Part shown: one piece after another, positions 34,102 to 42,706 of the stretch
Position numbering within the stretch: position 1 is the stretch's first letter
Layout of the letters: the number at the start of each line of letters is the position of its first letter
The notes under the pieces: generated by a model
Seen by the model: only the letters and a program-made list of their open reading frames with translations
What the model was told of the DNA's origin: nothing
Databases searched by the model: none
Translations under genes and position numbers: made by a program
DNA from: an uncultured Phycisphaerales bacterium
GTDB lineage: Bacteria > Planctomycetota > Phycisphaerae > Phycisphaerales > SM1A02
Direction: 5' to 3'
Assembly (NCBI GenBank): GCA_949373145.1
Contig: CASICI010000039.1
Span: 1 to 48,919 of the forward strand
Length of the DNA: 48,919 nt

Positions 34102-35583
34102 ATGCTGATTCTCATTCTGGCTTCGATGCTCATCACTCCTCCGGAAGAGCCTCCGAACATCGTGTTCATCATGTCCGATGATCATGCATGGCAGGCGATT
34201 TCTGCGTACGGATCCGACCGAAACGTGACGCCCAACATCGATCGGATCGCACAAGATGGGATCACCTTCGACCGCTATTACGTCGAAAATTCGATCTGCG
34301 CACCGAGTCGGGCCGCGATTCTGACCGGTGTCTTCAGTGAACATCATGGAGTGCCCACCAACCGTGAGGTCTTCGATGGCACTCAGGAGACGTTTCCCGT
34401 GGTCGCCCGGGCCTCGGGCTACCAGACCGCGCTGGTTGGAAAATGGCATCTGAAGAGCGAGCCCGTCGGCTTCGACCATTACGAGCGATTGGTGGGTCAG
34501 GGCAACTACTACGGGCCACGAATGATTCGTAACGGTGTGGAGGTGCTTCATGAGGGGTACACGACCGACGTGATCACGGATCTCGCGCTTGAGTGGCTGG
34601 AGACCGAGCGCGACGAAAGCAAGCCTTTCGTTCTGATGGTCCAGCACAAGGCACCACATCGTGAATGGATGCCCGGTCCCGATCATCTTCATGACATGGA
34701 GGGCGTCGACCTCCCCGAACCGCCCACGTTGTTCGACGATTACTCCGGTCGTGGACGTGCCTCCACGATGCAGGAGATGACCATCAAGGACCATCTCCGT
34801 CCCATGGATCTGAAGTTGGCGATGCCCGAGTGGATGATGCGCATGACTCCCGAGGAACGTGCGGCCTGGGACAAGGCCTACGAGCCGCGCAACGAAGCGT
34901 TCCGCGCCCTCGACCTCGCCGGGGCGGACCTGATCCGTTGGAAGTATCAGCGGTATGCCAAGGACTACCTCCGCTGCATTGCCAGCGTCGACGATTCGGT
35001 CGGCAGAATTCTCGACTCCCTCGAGTCACTGGGACTCGATGAGAACACGATCGTGATCTACACCTCCGATCAAGGTTGGTATCTCGGCGAGCACGGGTGG
35101 TACGACAAGCGTTGGATGTACGAGGAATCCTTCCGAACACCTTTTCTTCTTCGCTGGCCGGGTGTCGTCGCTCCCGGTCGTCGTACGGAACTGCTTTCTC
35201 AGAACATCGATCTCGCACCGACATTTCTCGAGGTCGTCGGTGCCGAGATTCCCGATCGCATGCAGGGGCGTTCCCTGCTGCCCATCCTCGAGTCGGTGGA
35301 TGATGCGCAGGTCGAGGACATCGGATGGCGGGACGCGCTCTACTACCGGTATTACGAATCACTCGGACCACACAAGGTGCCCAAGCACGAAGGCGTCCGA
35401 ACCCGGCGCTACAAGTTGATGGTCTTTCCCGAGCTTGATGAAGTCGAGTTGTACGATCTCAAGGTCGACCCGGACGAGCTTCACTCGTTGGCGGATGATC
35501 CGGGCAGTGCGGTCGTTCGAGAGCGTCTGGAGGCTCTCCTGGTCGAGCTTCGAGCGAAGTACGACGTGTCCGAAGACTGGTGA
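34102..35583 (+). CDS. Exported sulfatase (family S1, GlcNAc-6-sulfatase/iduronate-sulfatase-like)
   Basis: 493 residues with a short signal peptide (MLILILASMLITPP). Metal ligands are seen at Asp26/Asp27 in MSDDH and later in YTSDQGWYLGEHG. Cys66 in CAPSRAAILTG is the residue oxidised to formylglycine. ALVGKWHLKSEP is the second signature and the C-terminal DUF4976-type tail is present (YELYDLKVDPDELHSL-like). ATG has GGAG about 8 bases upstream. Hydrolyses sulfate esters, probably on marine polysaccharides; the exact substrate is unknown. The maturation enzyme anSME is not in the window. It is monocistronic. Confidence 0.93.
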   Translation: MLILILASMLITPPEEPPNIVFIMSDDHAWQAISAYGSDRNVTPNIDRIAQDGITFDRYYVENSICAPSRAAILTGVFSEHHGVPTNREVFDGTQETFPVVARASGYQTALVGKWHLKSEPVGFDHYERLVGQGNYYGPRMIRNGVEVLHEGYTTDVITDLALEWLETERDESKPFVLMVQHKAPHREWMPGPDHLHDMEGVDLPEPPTLFDDYSGRGRASTMQEMTIKDHLRPMDLKLAMPEWMMRMTPEERAAWDKAYEPRNEAFRALDLAGADLIRWKYQRYAKDYLRCIASVDDSVGRILDSLESLGLDENTIVIYTSDQGWYLGEHGWYDKRWMYEESFRTPFLLRWPGVVAPGRRTELLSQNIDLAPTFLEVVGAEIPDRMQGRSLLPILESVDDAQVEDIGWRDALYYRYYESLGPHKVPKHEGVRTRRYKLMVFPELDEVELYDLKVDPDELHSLADDPGSAVVRERLEALLVELRAKYDVSEDW

Positions 35584-35604
35584 GTGCTTCGGAGGCCGTG
35601 AGGC

Positions 35605-36777
35605 TCAGTCCACGAGTCCGAGTTTCTTCGCGAAGGCACGAAGTTCCGGAAACATCGGTTTCGGAAGTGAGCCTTCATCCGGAAGCACGATCGCCGCGGC
35701 CGTGGCACCCATCCGAATCTGCACGTCCTCAGGAATCTCCTCGAGAATGATCCTGACCGGGAAGCGCTGCGCGAGCCGGACCCAGTCGAGCGTGGGGGAG
35801 ACCGTTGGAATCGGATCGAGCGTCGGACCTTCGGTGTCGGTGATCGCCCATCCGATGCCCTGGATTCTGCCCTTGATGGCACGTCCGGGGAATGCCATGA
35901 GATAGATCTCCACGGTCTGGCCGATCTCCAGGTCGTCGAGATACGTCTCCATGAAGTTGGCCATCACGTACCAGATCTCGCGGTCGACGATCGCGAAGAC
36001 CTGCTGTCCCACGTTGGCGTATTCACCCACCGTGATGTTGAGGTTCGTGATGTATCCGTCGAACGGTGCGGTCACGTAGCAGTAGTCGAGAAAGAGTCTC
36101 GCCCGATCGATCTCGACTTGAGCCGCCACTCGTCTCGCATTGACGTTGCCGACCTCTCCCAGTTGAGTCACCGCGACCTGAAACATCTTTCTGGCCACGG
36201 AGAGATCCGCTTCCGCACTCAGAACGGAGGCCTCGAGCGCCAATGCCTCCGATCGCGCCTTGTCCACCTGATCCGGTGTGACGAAGCGACTGCCCAGAAG
36301 TGGTTCGACCCGTTCCAGATATTGGACCGCGTACTGTGCCAGAGCCTGCTGCTTGGTGATCCTTGATTCCGCGGCCTCGATCTCCGCCTGTGCCGCTTCG
36401 ATCGAATCCCGATACCCGTTGATCGAAAGATCGACCAGAGCCATCTGGGCTTCCGCTTCGGCCAACGCGATCTCGTAGGGTCGTGGGTCGACCACGAAAA
36501 GGAGATCGCCTTCATCGACGGGTTGGTTGTCGACCACGTTCAACTCGAGAATGCGACCTGAGACATGTGGTGCGATGCCGATGATGTTCGCCCGGGTGTA
36601 GGCGTCCTCGGTTCTCGGTTGAGCATCAAGCTCCCCCGCCAGCATCAGGCCGGCCGCCAGCCCCGAGACGATGAAGACGATGCTGATGATCGCGCCGATG
36701 ATGTTCAACGTGACATGCTTCCGGTCGTTGTTCGACCTGCGTGTCTTCACGTCCTGTTTGCGTTCGTCTGCGGTCAT
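35605..36777 (-). CDS. HlyD-family adaptor of an EmrA/AaeA-type efflux system
   Basis: 390 residues. One N-terminal transmembrane helix (IIGAIISIVFIVSGLAAGLMLAG, about 25-48), then AYTRANIIGIAPHVSGRILELNV, the signature of EmrA/AaeA adaptors, a moderate coiled coil, TAPFDGYITNLNITVGEY and beta-barrel parts. Preceded by the ytcA-type gene 21 bases upstream, on a transcript divergent from the outer-membrane factor and FUSC transporter at 37115-40962, which I take to be its partners. In AaeAB such systems export aromatic acids. Substrate not known. Confidence 0.9.
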   Translation of the reverse strand: MTADERKQDVKTRRSNNDRKHVTLNIIGAIISIVFIVSGLAAGLMLAGELDAQPRTEDAYTRANIIGIAPHVSGRILELNVVDNQPVDEGDLLFVVDPRPYEIALAEAEAQMALVDLSINGYRDSIEAAQAEIEAAESRITKQQALAQYAVQYLERVEPLLGSRFVTPDQVDKARSEALALEASVLSAEADLSVARKMFQVAVTQLGEVGNVNARRVAAQVEIDRARLFLDYCYVTAPFDGYITNLNITVGEYANVGQQVFAIVDREIWYVMANFMETYLDDLEIGQTVEIYLMAFPGRAIKGRIQGIGWAITDTEGPTLDPIPTVSPTLDWVRLAQRFPVRIILEEIPEDVQIRMGATAAAIVLPDEGSLPKPMFPELRAFAKKLGLVD

Positions 36778-36798
36778 CGTGATACCGGGGTGTTCGAA

Positions 36799-37074
36799 TC
36801 AAGTCGAGAAGAAGTACAGCCATGTCCAGGTGGAGGTGGCCAGGAAGCAGCCGAGGTAGCTCAAAGGCCGCCAGAGAAGGCGCTCATCGAGTTCCAGCCA
36901 GTTGAGAATCTCACGAATGAGCAGCGTGGCGAGGCCACCGGCGAAGAGGCATATGATCCATGCCGGGAAGAAGGCGCCTCCCACGTCGAAGATGGGATCG
37001 CATCCCGTCAAGAGCGGAATCAACACCACCATCAATGAAAGGCGTGTCCATGGGCGTGGTCGAGATGTCGTCAT
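36799..37074 (-). CDS. YtcA-family small membrane lipoprotein
   Basis: 91 residues from the ATG at 37074 (37080 also possible; neither has a clear ribosome site). A lipobox LLTGC begins the mature protein GCDPIFDVGGAFFPAWIICL, which is the core of the YtcA family, followed by a second hydrophobic segment (PLSYLGCFLATSTWTWLYF). YtcA is found beside HlyD and FUSC proteins of aromatic-acid efflux systems in many bacteria and may be an accessory part. This gene and the HlyD gene are on the minus strand, 40 bases from the divergent outer-membrane factor. Confidence 0.78.
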   Translation of the reverse strand: MTTSRPRPWTRLSLMVVLIPLLTGCDPIFDVGGAFFPAWIICLFAGGLATLLIREILNWLELDERLLWRPLSYLGCFLATSTWTWLYFFST

Positions 37075-37114
37075 TTGCATACGTGGCACGCTGAAAAGTA
37101 TAGACTTTCGAGGC

Positions 37115-38662
37115 ATGACCGTTCACATCAGGCCAGATCATCCCGAAAGACGTTCCTTCCAAGCCGTGCTGGGTCTGTCGATCGGCTGCTCGCTGTTCGT
37201 GATCGGCGGGTGTGCGGGAGATCAGCTCTTCCCGGAACTGAATCCCGACGCCTTCGTTTCCACGCAGGCTTCGGAAGCATGGATCCCAGCCAAGGGCGTC
37301 GAGTATGAATCACATCGGGTGCGTCCACTGGGCGCCGAGGAGGCCAAGGGTGGACTTCCTGACGGTGCCTGTTCCCTGATGACTCTCGTCGCACTCGCCC
37401 TGGAGACGAATCCGGAGACGCGTGCATCATGGGAGAACGCAAGAGTCAAGGCCGCCGAGTACGGCAGTGTTCGTTCTCTCTGGTATCCGGTCATCTCAGT
37501 CTCCGCCAATCTCGGTTTGAGTCGAGCGATCTATCCGGCCGGCGTGCAGGGCAGCGAGGCCGATGTGATGGTCGCCGATTTCACCGGGATCTTTCCTTCG
37601 GCCCAGGTCAACTACACCCTTCTCGATTTCGGAAGACGAAGTTCGGCCGATGCCGCAGCCCGTCAGATTCTGTGGATCGCCAACCTTCAGTTCAACCGCA
37701 AGATTCAGACCACGGTCTTCGAAGTGCAGAGGAATTACTTCGCACTCGACACGGCGCTCGGCCTCTATGACGCGTCGCTCGCCGAACTCGAACTGGCATT
37801 GACGGTCGTTGATGCGGTCGAGGATCGTCTGGCGGTCGGTCTCGCCACCGCACCTGAACTTCTCTTCGCTCGTCAGGAACTCGCTCAGGCGGAATTCGAC
37901 GTGCAGTCCAGGATCAGCGTCATCGATGACGCTCGCAGCGCGCTTCTCGTCGCCATCGGCCTGCCCTCCACCACGCCCCTGGAGATCGACTCTCTCGCCG
38001 ACATGCCGCTGCCCGGGAATCTCGATTTCGAAGTGCAGACCGCGATCAACGTCGCGCTCGAAGACCGACCCGACCTTGCGGCGGCGGTCGCGGGGGTGCG
38101 TGCGGCGGAAGCGGCGGTCGAGTTCGCGAAGGCCGATTTCTATCCCACCGTCGATTTCAATGGAAGCGTCGGTTGGGAACAGTTCGTCCTTGCAGCGCAG
38201 GTCAATGACGGTCCTTTCGAGAGTCAGAGCTACGGTGGCATGAACTACAACGTGGGTCTGACCGGAAATTGGATCCTCTTCGAGGGCTTCGAGCTCCGAA
38301 ACAACCTTCGTCAGGCGCGAGCGGCACGGCGCAAGGCTCAGGCCGATCTCGAAGCACTCAGAATCAAGGCGATCGGTGAGGTCTGGGACAGTTACAGCGA
38401 CTATCTCGCCGCCCAACGCCAGTATGAATTCGGGGTCGCGCTGGTCGAGAGCTCCCGTGAAGCCTATGACGCGATGCTCGCGTCCTACGATGTCGGCCTT
38501 GCGACGATCACCGAACTGGTCGCCTCCGAGAAGGGGCTCGCCGCTTCGCTTGCGGAACTCGTCGAGATCCGTGGAGCCTTGCTGACTTCCTCCGCCCAGG
38601 TCAGTTACGCCATCGGATCCGGCGAAGGAAGTTCTCCCGAGGCCCGGGTCGACCGAAGATGA
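37115..38662 (+). CDS. Outer-membrane efflux factor (TolC/NodT-type lipoprotein)
   Basis: 515 residues from the ATG at 37115. A lipoprotein leader ends VIGGC. TolC-like repeats follow: SLMTLVALALETNPETRASWENARVKAAEYGSVRSLWYP and the second repeat EDRPDLAAAVAGVRAAEAAVEFAKADFYPTVDF, with coiled-coil stretches between, and the final ELVASEKGLAASLAEL. Its stop overlaps the FUSC gene start by four bases (ATGA). Together with that transporter and the divergent HlyD it makes a complete three-part pump. A TATAGA box about 17 bases upstream may be the promoter, in the 40-base divergent gap. Confidence 0.9.
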   Translation: MTVHIRPDHPERRSFQAVLGLSIGCSLFVIGGCAGDQLFPELNPDAFVSTQASEAWIPAKGVEYESHRVRPLGAEEAKGGLPDGACSLMTLVALALETNPETRASWENARVKAAEYGSVRSLWYPVISVSANLGLSRAIYPAGVQGSEADVMVADFTGIFPSAQVNYTLLDFGRRSSADAAARQILWIANLQFNRKIQTTVFEVQRNYFALDTALGLYDASLAELELALTVVDAVEDRLAVGLATAPELLFARQELAQAEFDVQSRISVIDDARSALLVAIGLPSTTPLEIDSLADMPLPGNLDFEVQTAINVALEDRPDLAAAVAGVRAAEAAVEFAKADFYPTVDFNGSVGWEQFVLAAQVNDGPFESQSYGGMNYNVGLTGNWILFEGFELRNNLRQARAARRKAQADLEALRIKAIGEVWDSYSDYLAAQRQYEFGVALVESSREAYDAMLASYDVGLATITELVASEKGLAASLAELVEIRGALLTSSAQVSYAIGSGEGSSPEARVDRR

Positions 38663-40962
38663 CCGCCACGCCTTCAAGACCGCGATCCGGTGGGCTGAAT
38701 TCGAACGCCGGATTCTCCGTCGGAATCATGGGATCCTTCGAACGCATTCGAGCCGTCCTCACTTCACCGGCAGCGAACCACCGCCTGGTGATTCGTCAGA
38801 TGATCGCCGCCACGCTCGCACTTCTCCTCGCCTACTCGGTCGGTGTCTCGGGAGGCATGGTGACCGTGATCGGGGTCCTGTTCATGCCCAGCATCCCGCA
38901 TTCGATCTTCCTCGCCTGTTCGCGTCTGGTCTTCTCGGTGGTGGGGTGCGGCCTGGGCTGGATCCTCGGCATGCAGTTCGGTGAGACCCCGTTGGTCCTG
39001 ATCACCCTCCTGGCCACGAACGCGCTCATCTTCTACTACCTGATGGCGAAGGGGCTTCCGGTCTTCATCATGATCCTGATGGGTCTGATGCCGATCGGTT
39101 TCGCCTGGCTCGTGATCTCAGGGAAATCCTCGGTGGTCGCGGAGGAGATCCTCATCGAACTCCTCTGCGGGGTGTTCGCGATGGAGGTCGTCTCCCTGCT
39201 CTGGCCGGATCGTGCGCTCGACAAGCTGCGTGCGAACGTGGGGGGTGCCATGTGTCGTTTCTCACACGAGTACCAGCAGATGTTCGACGATACCGGCTCC
39301 AAGTCCGTGGTCCGACCGAAGCACTGGCGTGCCTCGACCAACACGGCGTTCAACACGTCGATGCTTTTCGCTCGCTCGGAGGTCGGCTCGCGCGATCGGG
39401 AGCTCAATCGGCTGGTCTCCATCGTCGATCAGATCCGTCATGTCCTTCCCTGGCCGAACATCCTCTATCTCTTCCTTTCGGGGGGCAAGTACGACAAATG
39501 GGCGACCGAACTCTCTCCCGAACGAAGTGATCTTCATCGATGCATCCAAGAGACCACGCTCGAACTCGGTACGGCGATCAAAGAGCGCGGAACAGCGGTG
39601 TCTCTTGGCGCCGCACGTGATTCCATGGACCGGTTGGAGACCGCCTCCTGTGCCTGGGTGAAGGATCATCGGGACACGCTCGATCTCGAACAGATCTCCA
39701 TCTTCTACGCCCGTTGCGATCTCGGACACGAGATGAACAACAGATTCGAGCGGATCAACTCGAGTCTGAACGAAAGCCCCCGTCAGCGTGGAGCGAGTCT
39801 GAAGAACATCCCCCCGACGGTCTTCTCGAACGTGAAGAAGGGATTCGATTCAGCGGCGGCGCTCTTTTCGGTGAAGGCGACTGTCAGTGTCTTCATCTCG
39901 TTTCTGATCGGTCTGATCTATCTGGATTGGAGCGGATGCATCATTCTGATTCTGCTGAGTGGATTTCTCGCGCCGCTTTCCTTCGGTGGATTGACCGTCA
40001 CCTTCATAGACAGAATCGTGGGGTTGATCATCGCCGCCTTCGTGGCGCTGATGTGCATCATGCTGTTCCTGCCCGACATCGATGACGTGGGTGTCTTCCT
40101 TCTGCTGTTGTGCTTCGTCACGTATCCCTTCTGGCTGCTCGCGACGAATCCGTTGACGGCGGGGCTGGGCCTGTCCGCCTTGATGGCCTCGTTCTACATC
40201 CTGACCAGTCCGTTCGCGCCATCCGCGAGCCTGGCCCCGGTCGAGACCAGAGTGATCGCCGTCGGCGGCGCGACGCTGGTCTCCTATCTGGTCTTCCTGC
40301 TGTTCATGCCCGTGACCGCTCTCCAGATCGTCACGGTGAGAATCGATGCGCTTCTGAATTCGATGGCCCGCATCGCCGCCTTCTATCCTTCGCGCGATGC
40401 CGAGGCCGTCACCAACGAAGACGATCTGAGAGTCCTCGCGCACGAAAGCGTTCGAGCCCTGGCGAATTTCGATCAATTGGTGCACGACCTCCGTTCGGAG
40501 CTCTCTCCCCACGGTCGGTACGCCCGCATCCGAGCCGAGCTCCTCAACGAGTTCAGCGTGCTGGTCCCCCTGATCGTCAACTGCGTGAACGTCGGAATCA
40601 GGATCCCTTCGACGGAGACCCCGCAATTCATCGAACTTCGCCTGGCGATGAAGCATGCCGTGACCGACTTCTTCGGTGATCTGTCCGACTATTCATCCGG
40701 TTCTCGGGCCGGATCCTTCTCGCTCGAGCCCAGCCTGCTCAAGTGCATCGAAGCCCATGAGAAACTCGGTGACCATCTCGAACGGGAGGGCTACGCCGAC
40801 CGTGCGATCTTCAGCGACGATCAGGATGCCAGGGTGGCTCTGATCTACCACGCCTATCACCGGATCATCATCCGTCGATTGCGGGTGATCCGTCGTCTGA
40901 TGGTCATTCGTCTCGAGGAAAGTCGCCGGGTCAGACCTCAGAAGGTCGCCCGGACAGCTTGA
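38659..40962 (+). CDS. FUSC-family transporter (AaeB-like)
   Basis: 767 residues. Two membrane blocks, about 45-200 and 405-555, each of six hydrophobic segments, are separated by a soluble central part, the FUSC (AaeB/YccS) layout. Motifs include RQMIAATLALLLAYSVGVSGG at the start of the first block and SVKATVSVFISFLIGLIYLD at the start of the second. In E. coli AaeB exports p-hydroxybenzoate-type aromatic acids. It overlaps the outer-membrane factor gene and is followed 45 bases later by an FAD monooxygenase, which supports an aromatic substrate; that is inference. Confidence 0.9.
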   Translation: MTATPSRPRSGGLNSNAGFSVGIMGSFERIRAVLTSPAANHRLVIRQMIAATLALLLAYSVGVSGGMVTVIGVLFMPSIPHSIFLACSRLVFSVVGCGLGWILGMQFGETPLVLITLLATNALIFYYLMAKGLPVFIMILMGLMPIGFAWLVISGKSSVVAEEILIELLCGVFAMEVVSLLWPDRALDKLRANVGGAMCRFSHEYQQMFDDTGSKSVVRPKHWRASTNTAFNTSMLFARSEVGSRDRELNRLVSIVDQIRHVLPWPNILYLFLSGGKYDKWATELSPERSDLHRCIQETTLELGTAIKERGTAVSLGAARDSMDRLETASCAWVKDHRDTLDLEQISIFYARCDLGHEMNNRFERINSSLNESPRQRGASLKNIPPTVFSNVKKGFDSAAALFSVKATVSVFISFLIGLIYLDWSGCIILILLSGFLAPLSFGGLTVTFIDRIVGLIIAAFVALMCIMLFLPDIDDVGVFLLLLCFVTYPFWLLATNPLTAGLGLSALMASFYILTSPFAPSASLAPVETRVIAVGGATLVSYLVFLLFMPVTALQIVTVRIDALLNSMARIAAFYPSRDAEAVTNEDDLRVLAHESVRALANFDQLVHDLRSELSPHGRYARIRAELLNEFSVLVPLIVNCVNVGIRIPSTETPQFIELRLAMKHAVTDFFGDLSDYSSGSRAGSFSLEPSLLKCIEAHEKLGDHLEREGYADRAIFSDDQDARVALIYHAYHRIIIRRLRVIRRLMVIRLEESRRVRPQKVARTA

Positions 40963-41007
40963 ACCGGCGACCGGGTATGCTGATCGCCTCAAGGAGTTTC
41001 ATCGATC

Positions 41008-42639
41008 ATGACCGTCTCACCCATCGGTACGACTTTCGTCGTCGGTTCCGGTCCCACCGGACTCGTCAGCGCCATCGCTCTTCGCACCCAGGGCTTCGAC
41101 GTCCGGATCATCGACAAGATGCCCGAGCCCTCCTCGTATTCGAAGGCACTGGTGATCTGGGCTCGAACGCTCGAGCTGCTCGATGGGCATCTCGATGTCC
41201 GGACGATTCTCGATGCGGGAATCCCCGCGAGAAAGATGCGACTCTTCGCCAAGGGTGAGAAGGTCGCCGAGATCGGTCTCGAGGAAACGGGTTCACGTTT
41301 CGTCGGAGGCCTCTTCATGCCTCAATACGACATCGAGCGGATCCTGACCGATCGTCTTCTTGAACTGGGTGTGACCGTCGAGCGTGGTCTTGAATTGACC
41401 GGGTTCGAGCAGACGGCACCTGATTCGGTCGAGATGACGCTGCGTGACTCCGAAGGCCGGGAGACGACTGCTTCGGCGGACTGGTTGATCGACTGCAGCG
41501 GGGCGCACAGTTTCGTCAGGCACCATCTGGATCTCGGTGACTGCCACACGGGCGAGCTCTCGATGCGATTCGCGATCGCCGACGTCGTCCTTTCCGGTGC
41601 GGAGCGTGCCCTGCCCGGACCAGCCGAAGGAATCGCCTCGAACTTCACGCATTCCGATGGATTGTGCGTGTTCTTTCCCGTCGACCAAACCCGTTACAGA
41701 ATCGTGCTCGAAGATGATTCGATCGAAGAGGGGTCCACTCCCGAGCTCGCGGAGCTCACTCAAGCCGTGCGGCTGAGGACCGGACTCGATCTGGAGCTTT
41801 CCGATCCGTCCTGGCTCACGTCGTTCGGGGTTCGCGAGCGCGTGCTCGACGACTTCGGTCTGGGCAGGGTGCTGATCGCGGGTGATGCCGCGCACGTGCA
41901 CAGTCCCGCCGGTGGGCACGGGATGAACACCGGGATCCAGGATGCGATCAATCTCGCCTGGAAGCTCGGTCTGATCTCCAGAGGCGTCGCGGGCAACACC
42001 ACCCTCAGGAGTTATTCCGAGGAACGGTCCGAGATCGGCCGACAGATCGTCACGTCCTCCAATCACATGACCCGCCTGATGACGATCCAGAACCCGGTGA
42101 TGCAGTTCGCCAGAAACACGGCGATGCATCTGGCGCTCGGTTTCGATTCGGTCCAGGGTAAGGCGCTTCGTTCACTTTCGATGATCGATCTCAACTACCG
42201 AAACTTCGGACTTCGGTCGTCCTCATCGATCAGAAGGAATCGTGATTCGCTTCACCCCGGCGATCGACTGCCCCCGATCCCCCTGCAGTCGTCCGATGGC
42301 GAAGTCCATCTCGATGAACTCACCCGGCCGGATCGATTCACGCTCTTCGTGCTCGAATCTCCCGGCACACCCGACTACCACAAGGCGTGTGAAGAGATGA
42401 CTCGTACCATCGAACGGATGCCTGATGCCCTCCGCCCTCTGGTGCGGATGGTTCCCATCCATGCGTCCGAGTCATCGGCCGTTTCCGGTGGTCATTGTTT
42501 CGATGTCACCGGAGAACTCCGCACTCAGGCCGGATTTGGAGGCCATGGTGCGATGCTGGTCAGGCCTGATCGGCACGTGTCATTCTTCTGCGGTGCACTC
42601 GATGGCGAGCCCATCCTGAACTGGTTCGCCGGACTCTGA
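41008..42639 (+). CDS. FAD-dependent aromatic monooxygenase (phenol hydroxylase/PHBH-like)
   Basis: 543 residues. The ADP-binding motif GSGPTGLVSA (about 14-23) and the second FAD motif GDAAHVHSPAGGHGMNTGIQDA (about 292-313) place it in the class A flavoprotein hydroxylases, which use NADPH and oxygen to hydroxylate phenolic rings. The C-terminal 150 residues look like the thioredoxin-fold tail of phenol and pentachlorophenol hydroxylases. The gene is downstream of the FUSC efflux genes on the same strand (45 bases, AAGGAG about 12 bases before the ATG), suggesting hydroxylation and export of an aromatic compound belong together. Confidence 0.87.
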   Translation: MTVSPIGTTFVVGSGPTGLVSAIALRTQGFDVRIIDKMPEPSSYSKALVIWARTLELLDGHLDVRTILDAGIPARKMRLFAKGEKVAEIGLEETGSRFVGGLFMPQYDIERILTDRLLELGVTVERGLELTGFEQTAPDSVEMTLRDSEGRETTASADWLIDCSGAHSFVRHHLDLGDCHTGELSMRFAIADVVLSGAERALPGPAEGIASNFTHSDGLCVFFPVDQTRYRIVLEDDSIEEGSTPELAELTQAVRLRTGLDLELSDPSWLTSFGVRERVLDDFGLGRVLIAGDAAHVHSPAGGHGMNTGIQDAINLAWKLGLISRGVAGNTTLRSYSEERSEIGRQIVTSSNHMTRLMTIQNPVMQFARNTAMHLALGFDSVQGKALRSLSMIDLNYRNFGLRSSSSIRRNRDSLHPGDRLPPIPLQSSDGEVHLDELTRPDRFTLFVLESPGTPDYHKACEEMTRTIERMPDALRPLVRMVPIHASESSAVSGGHCFDVTGELRTQAGFGGHGAMLVRPDRHVSFFCGALDGEPILNWFAGL

Positions 42640-42706
42640 GCGGCTCTCTCCCGCATGTCGGGGGGGAAGAATTCACCTTCATTGATGAACCGGGTACCTT
42701 TGAGTC

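Noticed and set aside
37496-38677. 393-residue frame on the minus strand
   Set aside because: Antisense to the outer-membrane efflux factor, which has clear TolC repeats.
42645-42670. Terminator hairpin after the monooxygenase gene
   Set aside because: Only a 4-base CCCG/CGGG stem without a following T run.
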